DNA from: Candidatus Parepulonipiscium sp. PG-Nuni2H_MBin01 | GTDB taxonomy: Bacteria > Bacillota > Clostridia > Lachnospirales > Cellulosilyticaceae | Length of the DNA stretch: 53,035 nucleotides | Reading direction: 5' to 3' | NCBI GenBank assembly: GCA_001994995.1 | Contig: MDJM01000072.1 | Coordinates: 1 to 53,035, forward strand | Shown: positions 16,324-24,676 of the stretch, in pieces | Layout of the letters: each line of letters starts with the position of its first letter | How positions within the stretch are numbered: the first letter of the stretch is position 1 | Made by a program: the position numbers and the translations under genes | Notes under the pieces: generated by a model | What the model was told of the DNA's origin: nothing | Database searches by the model: none | The model's input: only the letters and a program-made list of their open reading frames with translations

Positions 16324-17682
16324 ATGAAAATATTACTCTTATTAGCAAATACAATACAATCTGAATTAACGGTTATGAAAAATACAATTGTAACAGTTTT
16401 TAACGAACTTGAAGTTGTGGTAAAGTCTGTACAACTTGAAACTCTACCTTATTTTAGAGGCGAGAATTCAGTTGTTATGGAAGATATCGAGCTTAATATA
16501 AAAGATAGCTCGGGTATTATAGCCCTTTGTAACGTTCACTTAAATGGGATACATGGCGCAATGCAAACTTTTTTTGACTACCTAAGTTATTCTAATGATG
16601 TAATTTTAGAAAAACCTCTTCTAACAATTACATATAGTAATTTATGGGGAGAAGTTGAGGCGGCGTATCAAATAAGTAAAGGGTGGCGTTTTTTAGGTGG
16701 TATAGATGCAGGGTTACTTGCTTTTAACTCTTATATAGCACCAGCGCAGCGTCAGAAGATTTTAGAAAAGCAGTTAGAAAATTTTTACCGAATTATAAAA
16801 CAAGGAATGCCAAATATAGTTTCAAGTGAAAGACAAATGTTTATGGTAATGTCAAACGGTTCAACATCGGCGCAACCAGGGTTAGTAGAAACTGTGGGAA
16901 CCCCTAATATGGGCGCACAGAATATGGGACTCCATAATGGTACTCAACATAATGGTACTCAACATAATGTTGTTCCAAATACGTTAGTTACAAACACTGA
17001 TATAGCACAGGCAAATAATAATGGACTACGGTTTTCTCATACTAAGCTGCCAAGCCAAAATATGGCCATGCGTAGCAGTACTCCAGCGAGCTATAGCAAC
17101 CCTAGCTTTAATAATCAGGAGTTTAATAGACCAGAGTTTAATAACCCTAGTTTTGGCAATCTAGAACATCATGATAGCTTTAATCCTACAGGGTTTCATG
17201 TGTCTAACCCATATCAGCCATCGGAAGAGGAACGTGAAATTGCTGAAATCTCTAACCTATTGCATGGGAAAATGTCTGAAGATGAGGGCCATATGAACAC
17301 ATACCATAATACGTATGGACAAACTGCCACTAAAGCACGTACTGCTGTATTTCATCATAGGCCTGTACGCCGCATAGCTAGTTTGCCTCATTATTTTATG
17401 TCTCAGTATAGCACTGGTTTAGATGTTACTGTTCAGTACATCGTAAATGATACAAAAGAGCAAGGCTATATAGTTATAAAGAATGGTAGCTGTGATTATT
17501 TTGATGGGGTTGTGGATATGTATACGCTTGAAGTAACTCTAATAGATAGCATTTTTGATGATATAATTAATAAAGTTATTAGCTATCAAAAAGCGTTTAT
17601 GGTTGGAAAAATTAAGGTTAAAGGAAATTTTGCAGTTTTACCTAAGCTAGACCAAATTTTTAGAGACAATAAAACTTATTAA
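16324..17682 (+). CDS. Flavodoxin-like / SCP2-like fusion with Asn-rich linker
   Basis: A 452-residue, apparently three-part protein. Residues 1-160 look like a flavodoxin/NADPH-dependent FMN-reductase fold: MKILLLLANTIQSELTVM, SSGIIALCNVHLNGIHGAMQ, and a late FLGGIDAGLLAFNSY. Residues 170-345 are low complexity, rich in Asn, Gln, His, Pro and Ser, with short repeats (MGAQNMG, HNGTQHNGTQHN, FNNQEFNRPEFNNPSF). The last about 100 residues resemble SCP-2/sterol-carrier type domains: VTLIDSIFDDIINKVISYQK then AFMVGKIKVKGNFAVLPKLD. I know of no standard protein with this order. There is no signal peptide. SD AAGGAAGG precedes ATG. Lipid- or flavin-linked redox work is only a guess from the folds. 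Confidence 0.65.
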   Translation: MKILLLLANTIQSELTVMKNTIVTVFNELEVVVKSVQLETLPYFRGENSVVMEDIELNIKDSSGIIALCNVHLNGIHGAMQTFFDYLSYSNDVILEKPLLTITYSNLWGEVEAAYQISKGWRFLGGIDAGLLAFNSYIAPAQRQKILEKQLENFYRIIKQGMPNIVSSERQMFMVMSNGSTSAQPGLVETVGTPNMGAQNMGLHNGTQHNGTQHNVVPNTLVTNTDIAQANNNGLRFSHTKLPSQNMAMRSSTPASYSNPSFNNQEFNRPEFNNPSFGNLEHHDSFNPTGFHVSNPYQPSEEEREIAEISNLLHGKMSEDEGHMNTYHNTYGQTATKARTAVFHHRPVRRIASLPHYFMSQYSTGLDVTVQYIVNDTKEQGYIVIKNGSCDYFDGVVDMYTLEVTLIDSIFDDIINKVISYQKAFMVGKIKVKGNFAVLPKLDQIFRDNKTY

Positions 17683-17805
17683 AATCGGCACAACATAAGG
17701 TTACAAGAACATGAACATATAAAGTTAGTTTTTTCGTTAAAGGTTTAGCGTATCCTTCTTCTGGAAATAATATATTTAGTAGATAACAAATTGGAGGTAA
17801 GTTTT

Positions 17806-18228
17806 ATGTCTTGTATTTTTTGTGATATAATGGAAAATCAATCACCGGCTTTTACAGTGTATGAAGATGATATATTTAAAGTAATAATGGACAGGTTTCC
17901 AGCAGGCAAAGGCCATGCGTTAATCATTCCAAAGGAGCACCATGTAGATATTTTTGATATGCCTCAATACGTTGCAAGGAGACTTTACCCATTAGCTCAG
18001 CGAGTTGCATTGTGCCAAAAAGAAATTTTAGGTGCAGATGGAGTAAATATAGTGCAAAACAATGGGCGTGCTGCTGTACAAGCGGTATTTCATTTTCACC
18101 TACATGTAATCCCTCGTTTTTACGATGACAACGTAAGAATTAATCAGCCTACAACTTTTGAAACAACACTAGAAGCAATCGAAGCCAATGCTAAGCTACT
18201 AAAAGAAGGCATGGAGCGACGTATTTAA
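17806..18228 (+). CDS. HIT family (histidine triad) nucleotide-binding protein
   Basis: A 140-residue Hint/HIT protein, a class of nucleoside-phosphoramidate or dinucleotide hydrolases. It carries the zinc pair SCIFCDI near the N-terminus, VNIVQNNGRAAVQAVFHFHL and the triad HFHLHVIP. ATG 17806 follows TTGGAGGTAAG; an in-frame TTG at 17791 overlaps that SD and is rejected. It has its own terminator. Its physiological substrate is unknown. Confidence 0.94.
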   Translation: MSCIFCDIMENQSPAFTVYEDDIFKVIMDRFPAGKGHALIIPKEHHVDIFDMPQYVARRLYPLAQRVALCQKEILGADGVNIVQNNGRAAVQAVFHFHLHVIPRFYDDNVRINQPTTFETTLEAIEANAKLLKEGMERRI

Positions 18229-18229
18229 G

Positions 18230-18259
18230 AATTAGGGGAGCCTCTCCCCTAATTTTTTT
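18230..18259 (+). terminator. Intrinsic terminator of the HIT gene
   Basis: A perfect 11-bp stem (18230-18240 with 18244-18254), 3-base loop and a run of seven T. The stop codon of the converging 50-residue ORF lies within the right arm. Confidence 0.88.
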
Positions 18260-18401
18260 GCTTTTGCTTACCTTTTAACTGCTGAGTTTGTTTATCACAA
18301 ATGTTTTCGTCTACAGGCAAAATATTTCTTAATATTTTCATCGTAACTACAGTTTCATCTGGATATTCACTAAATAACTTAATTATTTCCATTTGTTTCA
18401 T
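18249..18401 (-). CDS. 50-residue hypothetical protein converging on HIT gene
   Basis: A short minus-strand ORF starting MKQMEIIKLFSEYPDETVV and ending in a Lys/Gln-rich tail (KGKQKQKN). It starts at ATG behind AAAGGAGG, the best SD possible, 6 bases upstream. Amino-terminal helix and basic tail are all that can be described; I do not recognise it. Its 3' end overlaps the terminator of the HIT gene, so the two transcripts would overlap tail to tail. Confidence 0.65.
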   Translation of the reverse strand: MKQMEIIKLFSEYPDETVVTMKILRNILPVDENICDKQTQQLKGKQKQKN

Positions 18402-18455
18402 AATAAACCTCCTTTATATTCCATGTATATCGACATAAATTTACTAATTCTACAT

Positions 18456-18487
18456 AAAAAAGAACCAACGAATAGTTGTCGTTGGTT
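18456..18487 (-). terminator. Terminator of the Sel1-repeat gene
   Basis: On the minus strand the 8-bp stem AACCAACG/CGTTGGTT (18463-18470 with 18480-18487) precedes a T-run (complement of 18456-18460). Confidence 0.82.
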
Positions 18488-18497
18488 GTAAGAGTTA

Positions 18498-19808
18498 TTA
18501 AATTTGTGCCAAATACTGCTCTAAATTTTTCTGTGCTATTTCATTACCTTGCTCAGCAGCCTTTTTAAACCAAGCTATAGCCTGATTTAAATCTTGCTCC
18601 ACACCTTCACCATTAGCATAACAGCAACCTAAGTTATACTGCGCTGTCACATGACCTTGCTCAGCTGATTTAGTATACCAATTTAATGCCTCATATAAAT
18701 TTTTATCAACGCCCATACCATTATCATAACATAAGCCTAAATTACACTGCGCAACAGCATTACCAGCCTCAGCAGCCTTCTTAAACCAAGTAACAGCCGC
18801 GTTCCAATCTTTACTAACTCCATCACCATTAGTATATCCTAAGCCTAAGTTACATTGAGCTATAGAATGCCCTTGCTCAGCTGCCCTTTGATACCATTTT
18901 AACGCCTCACTTAAATCTTTATCAACGCCTTCACCGTTAAAATAACATAACCCTAAATTAAACTGCGCCGCTGAATTACCTTGCTCTGCTGCGCTCTTAT
19001 ACCAAGTGATTGCACTTTCAACATTAGAATTTTTATCATAACAACAAGCTAAATTAAACTGCGCTGTACAATGCCCTTGCTCAGCCGCCTTAGTATACCA
19101 CTCAATAGCTTTATCTAAACTATGGCTAATACCATCGCCATTTAAATAACACATCCCTAAATAACATTGTGAATCAGCATCGCCTTGTTCAGCAGCAAGC
19201 TTAAACCACTTAACAGCCTCATCCCAATTTTGCTCCACACCTTCGCCATTAGCATAACAGCAGCCTAAGTTAAACTGCGCTGTAGGCTGCCCCGAATTAG
19301 CCGCCTTGTTATACCATATCAAAGCCTCTGTCAACTGCTGACGAATGTCATAATACAAACCTAAGTAACATTGCGCTGTAGGATGCCCTGCTATCGCTGC
19401 CTTTCTAAACCACTCAAAAGCTTGATCTAAATCTTGGTCAGTTCCATTACCTTGCTCATAACACCATCCTAAATTATACTGCGCTGACGAATTCCCTTGC
19501 TCCGCCGCTTTCTTATACCACTTTAAAGCATTATTCCAATCCTGAGCAGTACCTTTCCCATTCTCATAGCACCACCCTAAGTTATATTGCGCCGATGCAT
19601 TACCTTTAGCTGCTGACTTTACAAACAGCGCTAATGCCATAGCCCAATCTTGCTGTACGCCTTTACCGTTAGAATAACACCATCCCAAATTATATTCCCC
19701 TATTGGGTCATTAAGATCTGCAGCCTTGTGATACCATTCAAAAGCTTGGTTCCAATCCGAAGCCAATTCATAAGCCTTAGCTTGATCTAATATTTGTTCA
19801 ACTGTCAT
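18498..19808 (-). CDS. Sel1-like repeat (SLR/TPR) protein
   Basis: A 436-residue protein built almost wholly of Sel1-like repeats of 32-36 residues: eleven full units with the core 'YNLGWCYxNGxGVxxDxxxAxxWYxKAAEQGxxxAQ' plus a degenerate first unit. Two units (starting CYLGLYYDIR and FNLACCYDKN) lack the central GxG loop and are four residues shorter. Cysteine recurs in the NLGxCY position. Sel1 arrays form right-handed solenoids that bind proteins or peptides. No signal peptide is present, so it is likely cytoplasmic, unlike many secreted clostridial SLR proteins. SD AAAGGATGAG. It has its own terminator. Confidence 0.92.
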   Translation of the reverse strand: MTVEQILDQAKAYELASDWNQAFEWYHKAADLNDPIGEYNLGWCYSNGKGVQQDWAMALALFVKSAAKGNASAQYNLGWCYENGKGTAQDWNNALKWYKKAAEQGNSSAQYNLGWCYEQGNGTDQDLDQAFEWFRKAAIAGHPTAQCYLGLYYDIRQQLTEALIWYNKAANSGQPTAQFNLGCCYANGEGVEQNWDEAVKWFKLAAEQGDADSQCYLGMCYLNGDGISHSLDKAIEWYTKAAEQGHCTAQFNLACCYDKNSNVESAITWYKSAAEQGNSAAQFNLGLCYFNGEGVDKDLSEALKWYQRAAEQGHSIAQCNLGLGYTNGDGVSKDWNAAVTWFKKAAEAGNAVAQCNLGLCYDNGMGVDKNLYEALNWYTKSAEQGHVTAQYNLGCCYANGEGVEQDLNQAIAWFKKAAEQGNEIAQKNLEQYLAQI

Positions 19809-20003
19809 AATCTCATCCTTTCTATGTTTACTACATAATTTGCTACATTTATTACCTATGTTAACGTTCCTTGATATATATGTTACCGTCCTAAAATTCT
19901 ATTTTCCCCTCCTAAAATTCCATTCTTCTATAGTTATTCCAAAAGCTACTGTTATTATTCTATTATCCTTACTAATATGCTGTTAATTTATTTTATCAAA
20001 CGC

Positions 20004-20032
20004 AAAAAGAACTAACAAAAATGTTAGCTCTT
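20004..20032 (-). terminator. Terminator after the 401-residue TPR gene
   Basis: On the minus strand a 10-bp stem with one wobble (20007-20016 with 20023-20032) and T-run (complement of 20004-20008). Confidence 0.78.
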
Positions 20033-20037
20033 CAAAT

Positions 20038-21243
20038 TTAAGATTGCAAAGCCACCTCTACAGCATCCATGCCTTTCATTCCTTGCTGGGCATAAAAAGA
20101 AACTCGCATACCAACAAAAATATTATGAATACTATCTTGCACATTAGACATCAAAAAATAATAATCTTGCTTATCATCATCCCTAATAAAACCAGCCTTA
20201 CCATGCGACAATATATTTGTAATTCGCCCTTCAATCCGTTCTTGCCCCATATACATTTTAGACTTCCAAAACTCCTTTAATGTAATAGTAACCTTATAAT
20301 TATTACACCTTTCATCCCCTAACTCTTCAATAGCCTTCTTTAAATCCGGCTTAATAAACCATCCTTGCTGGCGAAAAATCATCTCAGTTAGCTTTAAATG
20401 ATAATATGCTAATTTGGGGTTCGTATCCTTTAAAAAATCCGCATATTCTCTATATAAATTCACCTTAACATAATTAATATCATGACAGGCCAGCGAAAAG
20501 TATTTATTTGCTTTTTCTACATTATTAGCCTTTGCATATGCCACTGCTAGCTTAGAATACGTTGACCAGTGTGGTAATGTAATGCTTAGCTCATGCAAAA
20601 TATCAATACTCTCTGCCTCTCGTCCTAAATTAATTAAACAATCTGCTTGACGCTTAATTAACCACTGCTTATTTTGGTTAACAAAACAAATGGTATGTAA
20701 CGCATCCTCGCATAATTGTAAAGCATATTCATAATTCCCTTGTTCAAACATTAACTTTGAAAACCCCATATACCATTTTTCCTTATCGCTAGATAATGAA
20801 ATCTTTCTACCGTCAATAACTGCGCTAAAAGGTACGTCACTTAATTCTTCGCACCCTAATTCGTTATAGCATTGTATAATATCTTCTGTAGATATACCAC
20901 ATTCATCACTATATTCAATCATCTTAAATAACGCCAATTTCCTAGGCACAAATTTATCCTGCGAGCTATACATGGTTCTTATATTATTTACCGCTTCAAT
21001 AAATGCACATCGGCTCTCTGGATTTGTTGGCTTGTTTTTAATCTTCACATAATATAAACACCAGCCTTTTTTATTACGCAGCAGTCGGCTTTGTGGGTAC
21101 TGTTCTATAGCTTTAATTACCAATTTTAGTGATTGGTTATATAGTTTATCTTCAATTAATCTGTTTATATTGCGTAAATACTCTTCTTCACTATTTATTT
21201 CACTATTTATTTCACTATTTATTTCGATATTTATTTCACTCAT
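20038..21243 (-). CDS. TPR protein with cold-shock-like C-terminal domain (paralogue 1)
   Basis: A 401-residue cytoplasmic protein. The N-terminus is a microsatellite-encoded repeat (INSE three times, 12-bp DNA repeats at 21190-21235). Residues 22-310 are TPR-like helical pairs (LRNINRLIEDKLYNQSLKLV, GFSKLMFEQGNYEYALQLCE, RQADCLINLGREAESIDILH, VAYAKANNVEKANKYFSLAC). The last about 70 residues (IEGRITNILSHGKAGFIRDD followed by KQDYYFLMSNVQ and GMRVSFYAQQG) look like a cold-shock/OB domain, with GKAGFI and DYYF in the RNP1/RNP2 positions. It is a full-length paralogue of the next gene. A -10-like TATAAT stands upstream (21273-21268), and a terminator separates it from the upstream gene, so it may be transcribed on its own. 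Confidence 0.78.
   Translation of the reverse strand: MSEINIEINSEINSEINSEEEYLRNINRLIEDKLYNQSLKLVIKAIEQYPQSRLLRNKKGWCLYYVKIKNKPTNPESRCAFIEAVNNIRTMYSSQDKFVPRKLALFKMIEYSDECGISTEDIIQCYNELGCEELSDVPFSAVIDGRKISLSSDKEKWYMGFSKLMFEQGNYEYALQLCEDALHTICFVNQNKQWLIKRQADCLINLGREAESIDILHELSITLPHWSTYSKLAVAYAKANNVEKANKYFSLACHDINYVKVNLYREYADFLKDTNPKLAYYHLKLTEMIFRQQGWFIKPDLKKAIEELGDERCNNYKVTITLKEFWKSKMYMGQERIEGRITNILSHGKAGFIRDDDKQDYYFLMSNVQDSIHNIFVGMRVSFYAQQGMKGMDAVEVALQS
21190..21235 (-). repeat. 12-bp tandem repeat at the 5' end of TPR paralogue 1
   Basis: Near-identical 12-bp units (TATTTCACTATT on the plus strand) repeat more than three times and encode Ile-Asn-Ser-Glu units directly after the start codon. 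The repeat keeps frame, so copy-number change would lengthen or shorten the N-terminus by four residues without frameshift. Confidence 0.8.
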
Positions 21244-21306
21244 CGTTCACCTCTCCTTTTGTATTCGATTATACTATACTTTTTAAATAGGGGCTAGCAT
21301 TTTAGC

Positions 21307-21354
21307 AAAAAAAAGAACTAACGCTAACACCTTTTTATAGGTATTAAGTTAGTT
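21307..21354 (-). terminator. Terminator after the 387-residue TPR gene
   Basis: On the minus strand a long imperfect hairpin with outer arms AACTAAC/GTTAGTT (21316-21322 with 21348-21354) is followed by T8 (complement of 21307-21314). Confidence 0.8.
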
Positions 21355-21376
21355 GTTTTTAGGTTTAGTTCAAAAA

Positions 21377-22540
21377 TTATTCTAATGTTATTTCAACTGA
21401 ATCAAGCCCTAGTTGACCCTGTTTCGTATAAAATGAAACTGGCATTCCTACTTGCAAACTATGCTTTGCACAATGTATATCTTTATATTGGAAGTAATAA
21501 TCTTGCCCATTATCTCCTTTTATAAACCCCGAATCCCCATGCGATAATAACAATGTTATAGTTCCATGCAGTAAATCTTGGTCTGCGTAAATTTGTGTAC
21601 GCCAAAAATTATCTAGCTTTAATTTTAATGTTTGGTCATTAATTCTCTCATTTTTAGAGCCATTCGCTTTTATTTCATTTAATAACTCACTTGGGACATT
21701 CCAGCCTTGGTGTGTATATAACATCTCTTTTAACTTCAAATGATAAAACGCCATTTCTGGGTTGCTGTGTTTTAAAAACTCTGCATATTGTTTATACAAT
21801 GTCACTTTTACATAGCTTACTCCTCGCGCCGCTATTGCAAAATACTTATTCGCTTTCTCTCTATCTTCTTGTAGCAAATAAGCATTCGCTAACTTAGCAA
21901 ACACAGACCAATGTGGCAACGTATCACTAAGCTGCAACAAAATCACTATTCCTTCATCCACTCGATTTAACTTAACCAAACAATCCGCCTGTCTTTTAAC
22001 CATCCAATCCTTATTCTGATTTATAAACGTTACACTATGTAACGCTTGTTCACATAATGTTAAGGCTTTTTTATACTCACCTTGATTGTAAAGTAATTTT
22101 GTATATCCTGTATACCAAACCTCTTTATCACTTGGCAATGTGATAATTCTGCCATTTGGAGATTTAGTCTTAATTGGCGTTGAACTTAAATCCTCTTGCT
22201 CCAACTCCTTATAACACTCTTCTATCTTATTGCATACCTCAGAATTTGACTCTAAATACTCTATCATTTTAAACAAAGCCTGTTTCCTTGGCGACTCAAT
22301 ATCCCCTGGTTTGTAATTATCCTTAATATAAGTCACCGTTTCCAAAAAATCTGTATGTTGTTGTTCTGTTTTTGGCGGATTATCTACGTACATATTATAT
22401 AGGCACCAACCCTTTTTTAACGATAACTTTAAGCTATTTGAATGAGTTTCTAATGCTTTAGTTAACAATGGAAGAGCTTCTGCATACCTTTTTTCATCAA
22501 TCAATTTCGTTATTTCGTGAGTATAATATTCTTCATTCAT
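21377..22540 (-). CDS. TPR protein with cold-shock-like C-terminal domain (paralogue 2)
   Basis: A 387-residue homologue of the 401-residue neighbour along its whole length: same start (EEYYTHEITKLIDEKRYAEA), same KKGWCLYNMY motif, LPSDKEVWYTGYTKLLYNQG, KRQADCLVKLNR, then TPR units and the C-terminal OB-like domain (LLHGTITLLLSHGDSGFIKG, QDYYFQYKDI, GMPVSFYTKQG). Nucleic-acid binding through the cold-shock-like domain and protein contacts through the TPRs are inferred from fold only. Its ATG overlaps the end of the upstream 73-residue ORF by 8 bases (ATGAATGA), implying coupling; SD GGAGAGG. Confidence 0.78.
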   Translation of the reverse strand: MNEEYYTHEITKLIDEKRYAEALPLLTKALETHSNSLKLSLKKGWCLYNMYVDNPPKTEQQHTDFLETVTYIKDNYKPGDIESPRKQALFKMIEYLESNSEVCNKIEECYKELEQEDLSSTPIKTKSPNGRIITLPSDKEVWYTGYTKLLYNQGEYKKALTLCEQALHSVTFINQNKDWMVKRQADCLVKLNRVDEGIVILLQLSDTLPHWSVFAKLANAYLLQEDREKANKYFAIAARGVSYVKVTLYKQYAEFLKHSNPEMAFYHLKLKEMLYTHQGWNVPSELLNEIKANGSKNERINDQTLKLKLDNFWRTQIYADQDLLHGTITLLLSHGDSGFIKGDNGQDYYFQYKDIHCAKHSLQVGMPVSFYTKQGQLGLDSVEITLE

Positions 22541-22754
22541 AGTTTATCCTCTCCTGTTCTAAGTTATGCTCTTGCACAGATAATATAGGTTTATACTTAT
22601 TTATAAGTTCTATCACATGTATCTGTTTTTCAAAACTACTATTTTCTGGGAACCTATGTGCAGCATATGTTGCTAACTCCATAGCTTCTTCGTATTTATG
22701 AGCTCGTATTAATCTCACTATCTCTGTTATATATTTCTCCTCTTTAAAAGTCAT
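22533..22754 (-). CDS. One-TPR mini-paralogue leading the TPR operon
   Basis: A 73-residue protein (KEEKYITEIVRLIRAHKYEE ... AAHRFPENSSFEKQIHVIEL) that aligns by eye with the first about 50 residues of both larger TPR proteins (compare NEEYYTHEITKLIDEKRYAE and SEEEYLRNINRLIEDKLYNQ). It lacks the other TPRs and the cold-shock-like domain. It starts at ATG behind a G-rich GGGGGGA sequence, has a near-consensus promoter (22789-22817), and its end overlaps the next start by 8 bases. It could be a decayed paralogue kept as a translational leader, or a small partner that caps the N-terminal helix pair of its relatives. Confidence 0.68.
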   Translation of the reverse strand: MTFKEEKYITEIVRLIRAHKYEEAMELATYAAHRFPENSSFEKQIHVIELINKYKPILSVQEHNLEQERINYE

Positions 22755-22788
22755 GTTATTCCCCCCACAAGTGTATAGATACTATTTT

Positions 22789-22817
22789 ATTATACTATAT
22801 GATAGATGTGTTGACAA
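22789..22817 (-). promoter_or_regulatory. Sigma-A promoter of the TPR operon
   Basis: On the minus strand TTGTCA (22817-22812), 17-bp spacer, perfect TATAAT (22794-22789), 34 bases before the 73-residue ORF. It lies right after the asnB terminator. Confidence 0.82.
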
Positions 22818-22823
22818 TGTGTG

Positions 22824-22857
22824 AAAAAAAGACTGAAGCCTTTTAGGTTTCAGTCTT
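22824..22857 (-). terminator. Terminator overlapping the asnB stop codon
   Basis: On the minus strand a 12-bp stem with one mismatch (22829-22840 with 22846-22857) and a T-run (complement of 22824-22830). The asnB TGA (22850-22852) sits in the stem. Confidence 0.82.
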
Positions 22858-24676
22858 TAAAATATTCTCCGTACCATAGCAAGAACATATATACCGTCCA
22901 TATTTTTCGGCTATTATCTACCTTGCCTGTACGATGCTCATCTAATAGTGCAAATAGTCCTTCGGTTTTAAAATACCTCTTAGCTGCTGGAGTTGTAAAT
23001 GATGCTTTTACTGTGTTATAATACTTATCCTCTTTTAGCCAAACTCTTATAGGAACCGGAAAGCCTAGCTTTTTCTTATTAGCAGTAGACTTTGGCATAT
23101 TTCTTTGCGCCGCGAGTCTCATTGCATATTTTGTATTCTCCTTATTTACCTTATATTCCACAGGTAACTTAGTTGCTATATTGCAAACCTCTTTATCCAA
23201 AAACGGCACCCTTAGCTCTAAAGAATGCGCCATACTCATCTTATCCGCCTTTAGCAGAATATCCCCTGGCAACCACATATGCATATCTAAATACTGCATC
23301 TTAGTTACATCAGACTTATTCGATACTTTCTGATAAAACTGATTAGTCACTTCTGTAGGGTTTGGCGCATCTGTAGGTATGTTTAGTATATCCTTACGCT
23401 CCTGCGGTGTAAATATATACGCATTCCCTACAAATCTCTCCTCTATAGTCTTAGAACCCCTTATTAAAAAGTTTTTACCCTTAAATGGAAACGGTATCGC
23501 TTGTGCAACTGTCGCTAGCAACACTCTTAGCGCTCTAGGTATCTTATGATAAAACGCATTATCTACAGGCTCTTTATAAATATTATATCCGCCAAATAAC
23601 TCATCCGCCCCTTCTCCAGATAACACTACCTTTACATGGCTGCTGGCTAACTGGCTTACAAAATACAATGCTACAGCAGATGGGTCTGCTAGAGGCTCAT
23701 CCATAATATACTGTATCGTAGGAAGCACCTTCCAATACTCTTCTGGTGTAATTACCTTATGATAATTATCTATACCAATCTCCTTAGATAACTCCTGTGC
23801 ATAGCTTATCTCATTATAATTAGTATTATCAAAGCCCACAGTAAACGTCTTATCGCCTTTAAAGCAACTAGCCACATAACTAGAGTCTACACCGCTTGAT
23901 AAAAAGCATCCTACTTCCACATCACTTATTTTATGCGCTTGAATTGACTCTCCAATAGTCTCATCAATTAAATCCACATACTCCTCTAAAGTACCGCTAG
24001 CCTCATTAAAAATCGGCTCCCAATAACGCTTTACTTCCAAGCAATCATCTTTTAAAATAAAGAAATGCCCCGGCGCTAACTTATATACTCCTTGAAAAAA
24101 CGTTTCTGCCATAGCAGAGTATTGAAACGTTAAATACTGCTCTAGCGCATTCTCGTTTAATATATGAGGAACTTCAGGATGCTCTAAAATAGACTTAATC
24201 TCAGAGCCATAAACGAAAATATCATTATCCTTATAATAATAAAAAGGCTTAATACCAAAAAAGTCACGAGCGCCAAATAGCACTTTCTCCTCATTATCCC
24301 AAATTACAAACGCAAACATCCCTCTAAGATGAGATAACAAATCAGTTCCATATTCCTCATAACCATGAATTAAAACTTCCGAATCCGAATGCGTAGCAAA
24401 AATATAGCCTTTTTCTATTAACTTATTTCGTATAGATTGGTAATTATAAATTTCACCGTTAAAAGTCAACGTATAACGCCTATCTTTGTTATACATTGGC
24501 TGAGCGCCTTCCTCAATATCAATTATACTAAGCCTTCTAAAACCTAATCCTGCATCATCATCAATATATTGCCCACAACTATCTGGGCCACGATGAATTA
24601 TTTTATCCATCATGTTAGTTAGGATCTCTTGTCTGTTGTCTAGTTTTCTGTCTACAAAGCCGCAAATGCCACACAT
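22850..24676 (-). CDS. asnB: Asparagine synthase (glutamine-hydrolysing)
   Basis: Makes asparagine from aspartate, ATP and glutamine. The 608-residue protein begins MCGICGF with the catalytic Cys2 of the class II glutamine amidotransferase domain (about 1-210; RRLSIIDIEEGAQPM, TFNGEIYNY, HSDSEVLIHGYEEYG). The synthetase domain follows with the PP-loop FLSSGVDSSYVA, SGEGADELFGGYNIY and KADKMSMAHSLELRVPFLDK. All signature residues seem intact. The SD AAGGGAG precedes the ATG. It is a single-gene unit with its own terminator. Similar genes also serve wall-lipid or exopolysaccharide modification, but nothing here suggests that. Confidence 0.96.
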   Translation of the reverse strand: MCGICGFVDRKLDNRQEILTNMMDKIIHRGPDSCGQYIDDDAGLGFRRLSIIDIEEGAQPMYNKDRRYTLTFNGEIYNYQSIRNKLIEKGYIFATHSDSEVLIHGYEEYGTDLLSHLRGMFAFVIWDNEEKVLFGARDFFGIKPFYYYKDNDIFVYGSEIKSILEHPEVPHILNENALEQYLTFQYSAMAETFFQGVYKLAPGHFFILKDDCLEVKRYWEPIFNEASGTLEEYVDLIDETIGESIQAHKISDVEVGCFLSSGVDSSYVASCFKGDKTFTVGFDNTNYNEISYAQELSKEIGIDNYHKVITPEEYWKVLPTIQYIMDEPLADPSAVALYFVSQLASSHVKVVLSGEGADELFGGYNIYKEPVDNAFYHKIPRALRVLLATVAQAIPFPFKGKNFLIRGSKTIEERFVGNAYIFTPQERKDILNIPTDAPNPTEVTNQFYQKVSNKSDVTKMQYLDMHMWLPGDILLKADKMSMAHSLELRVPFLDKEVCNIATKLPVEYKVNKENTKYAMRLAAQRNMPKSTANKKKLGFPVPIRVWLKEDKYYNTVKASFTTPAAKRYFKTEGLFALLDEHRTGKVDNSRKIWTVYMFLLWYGEYFKD

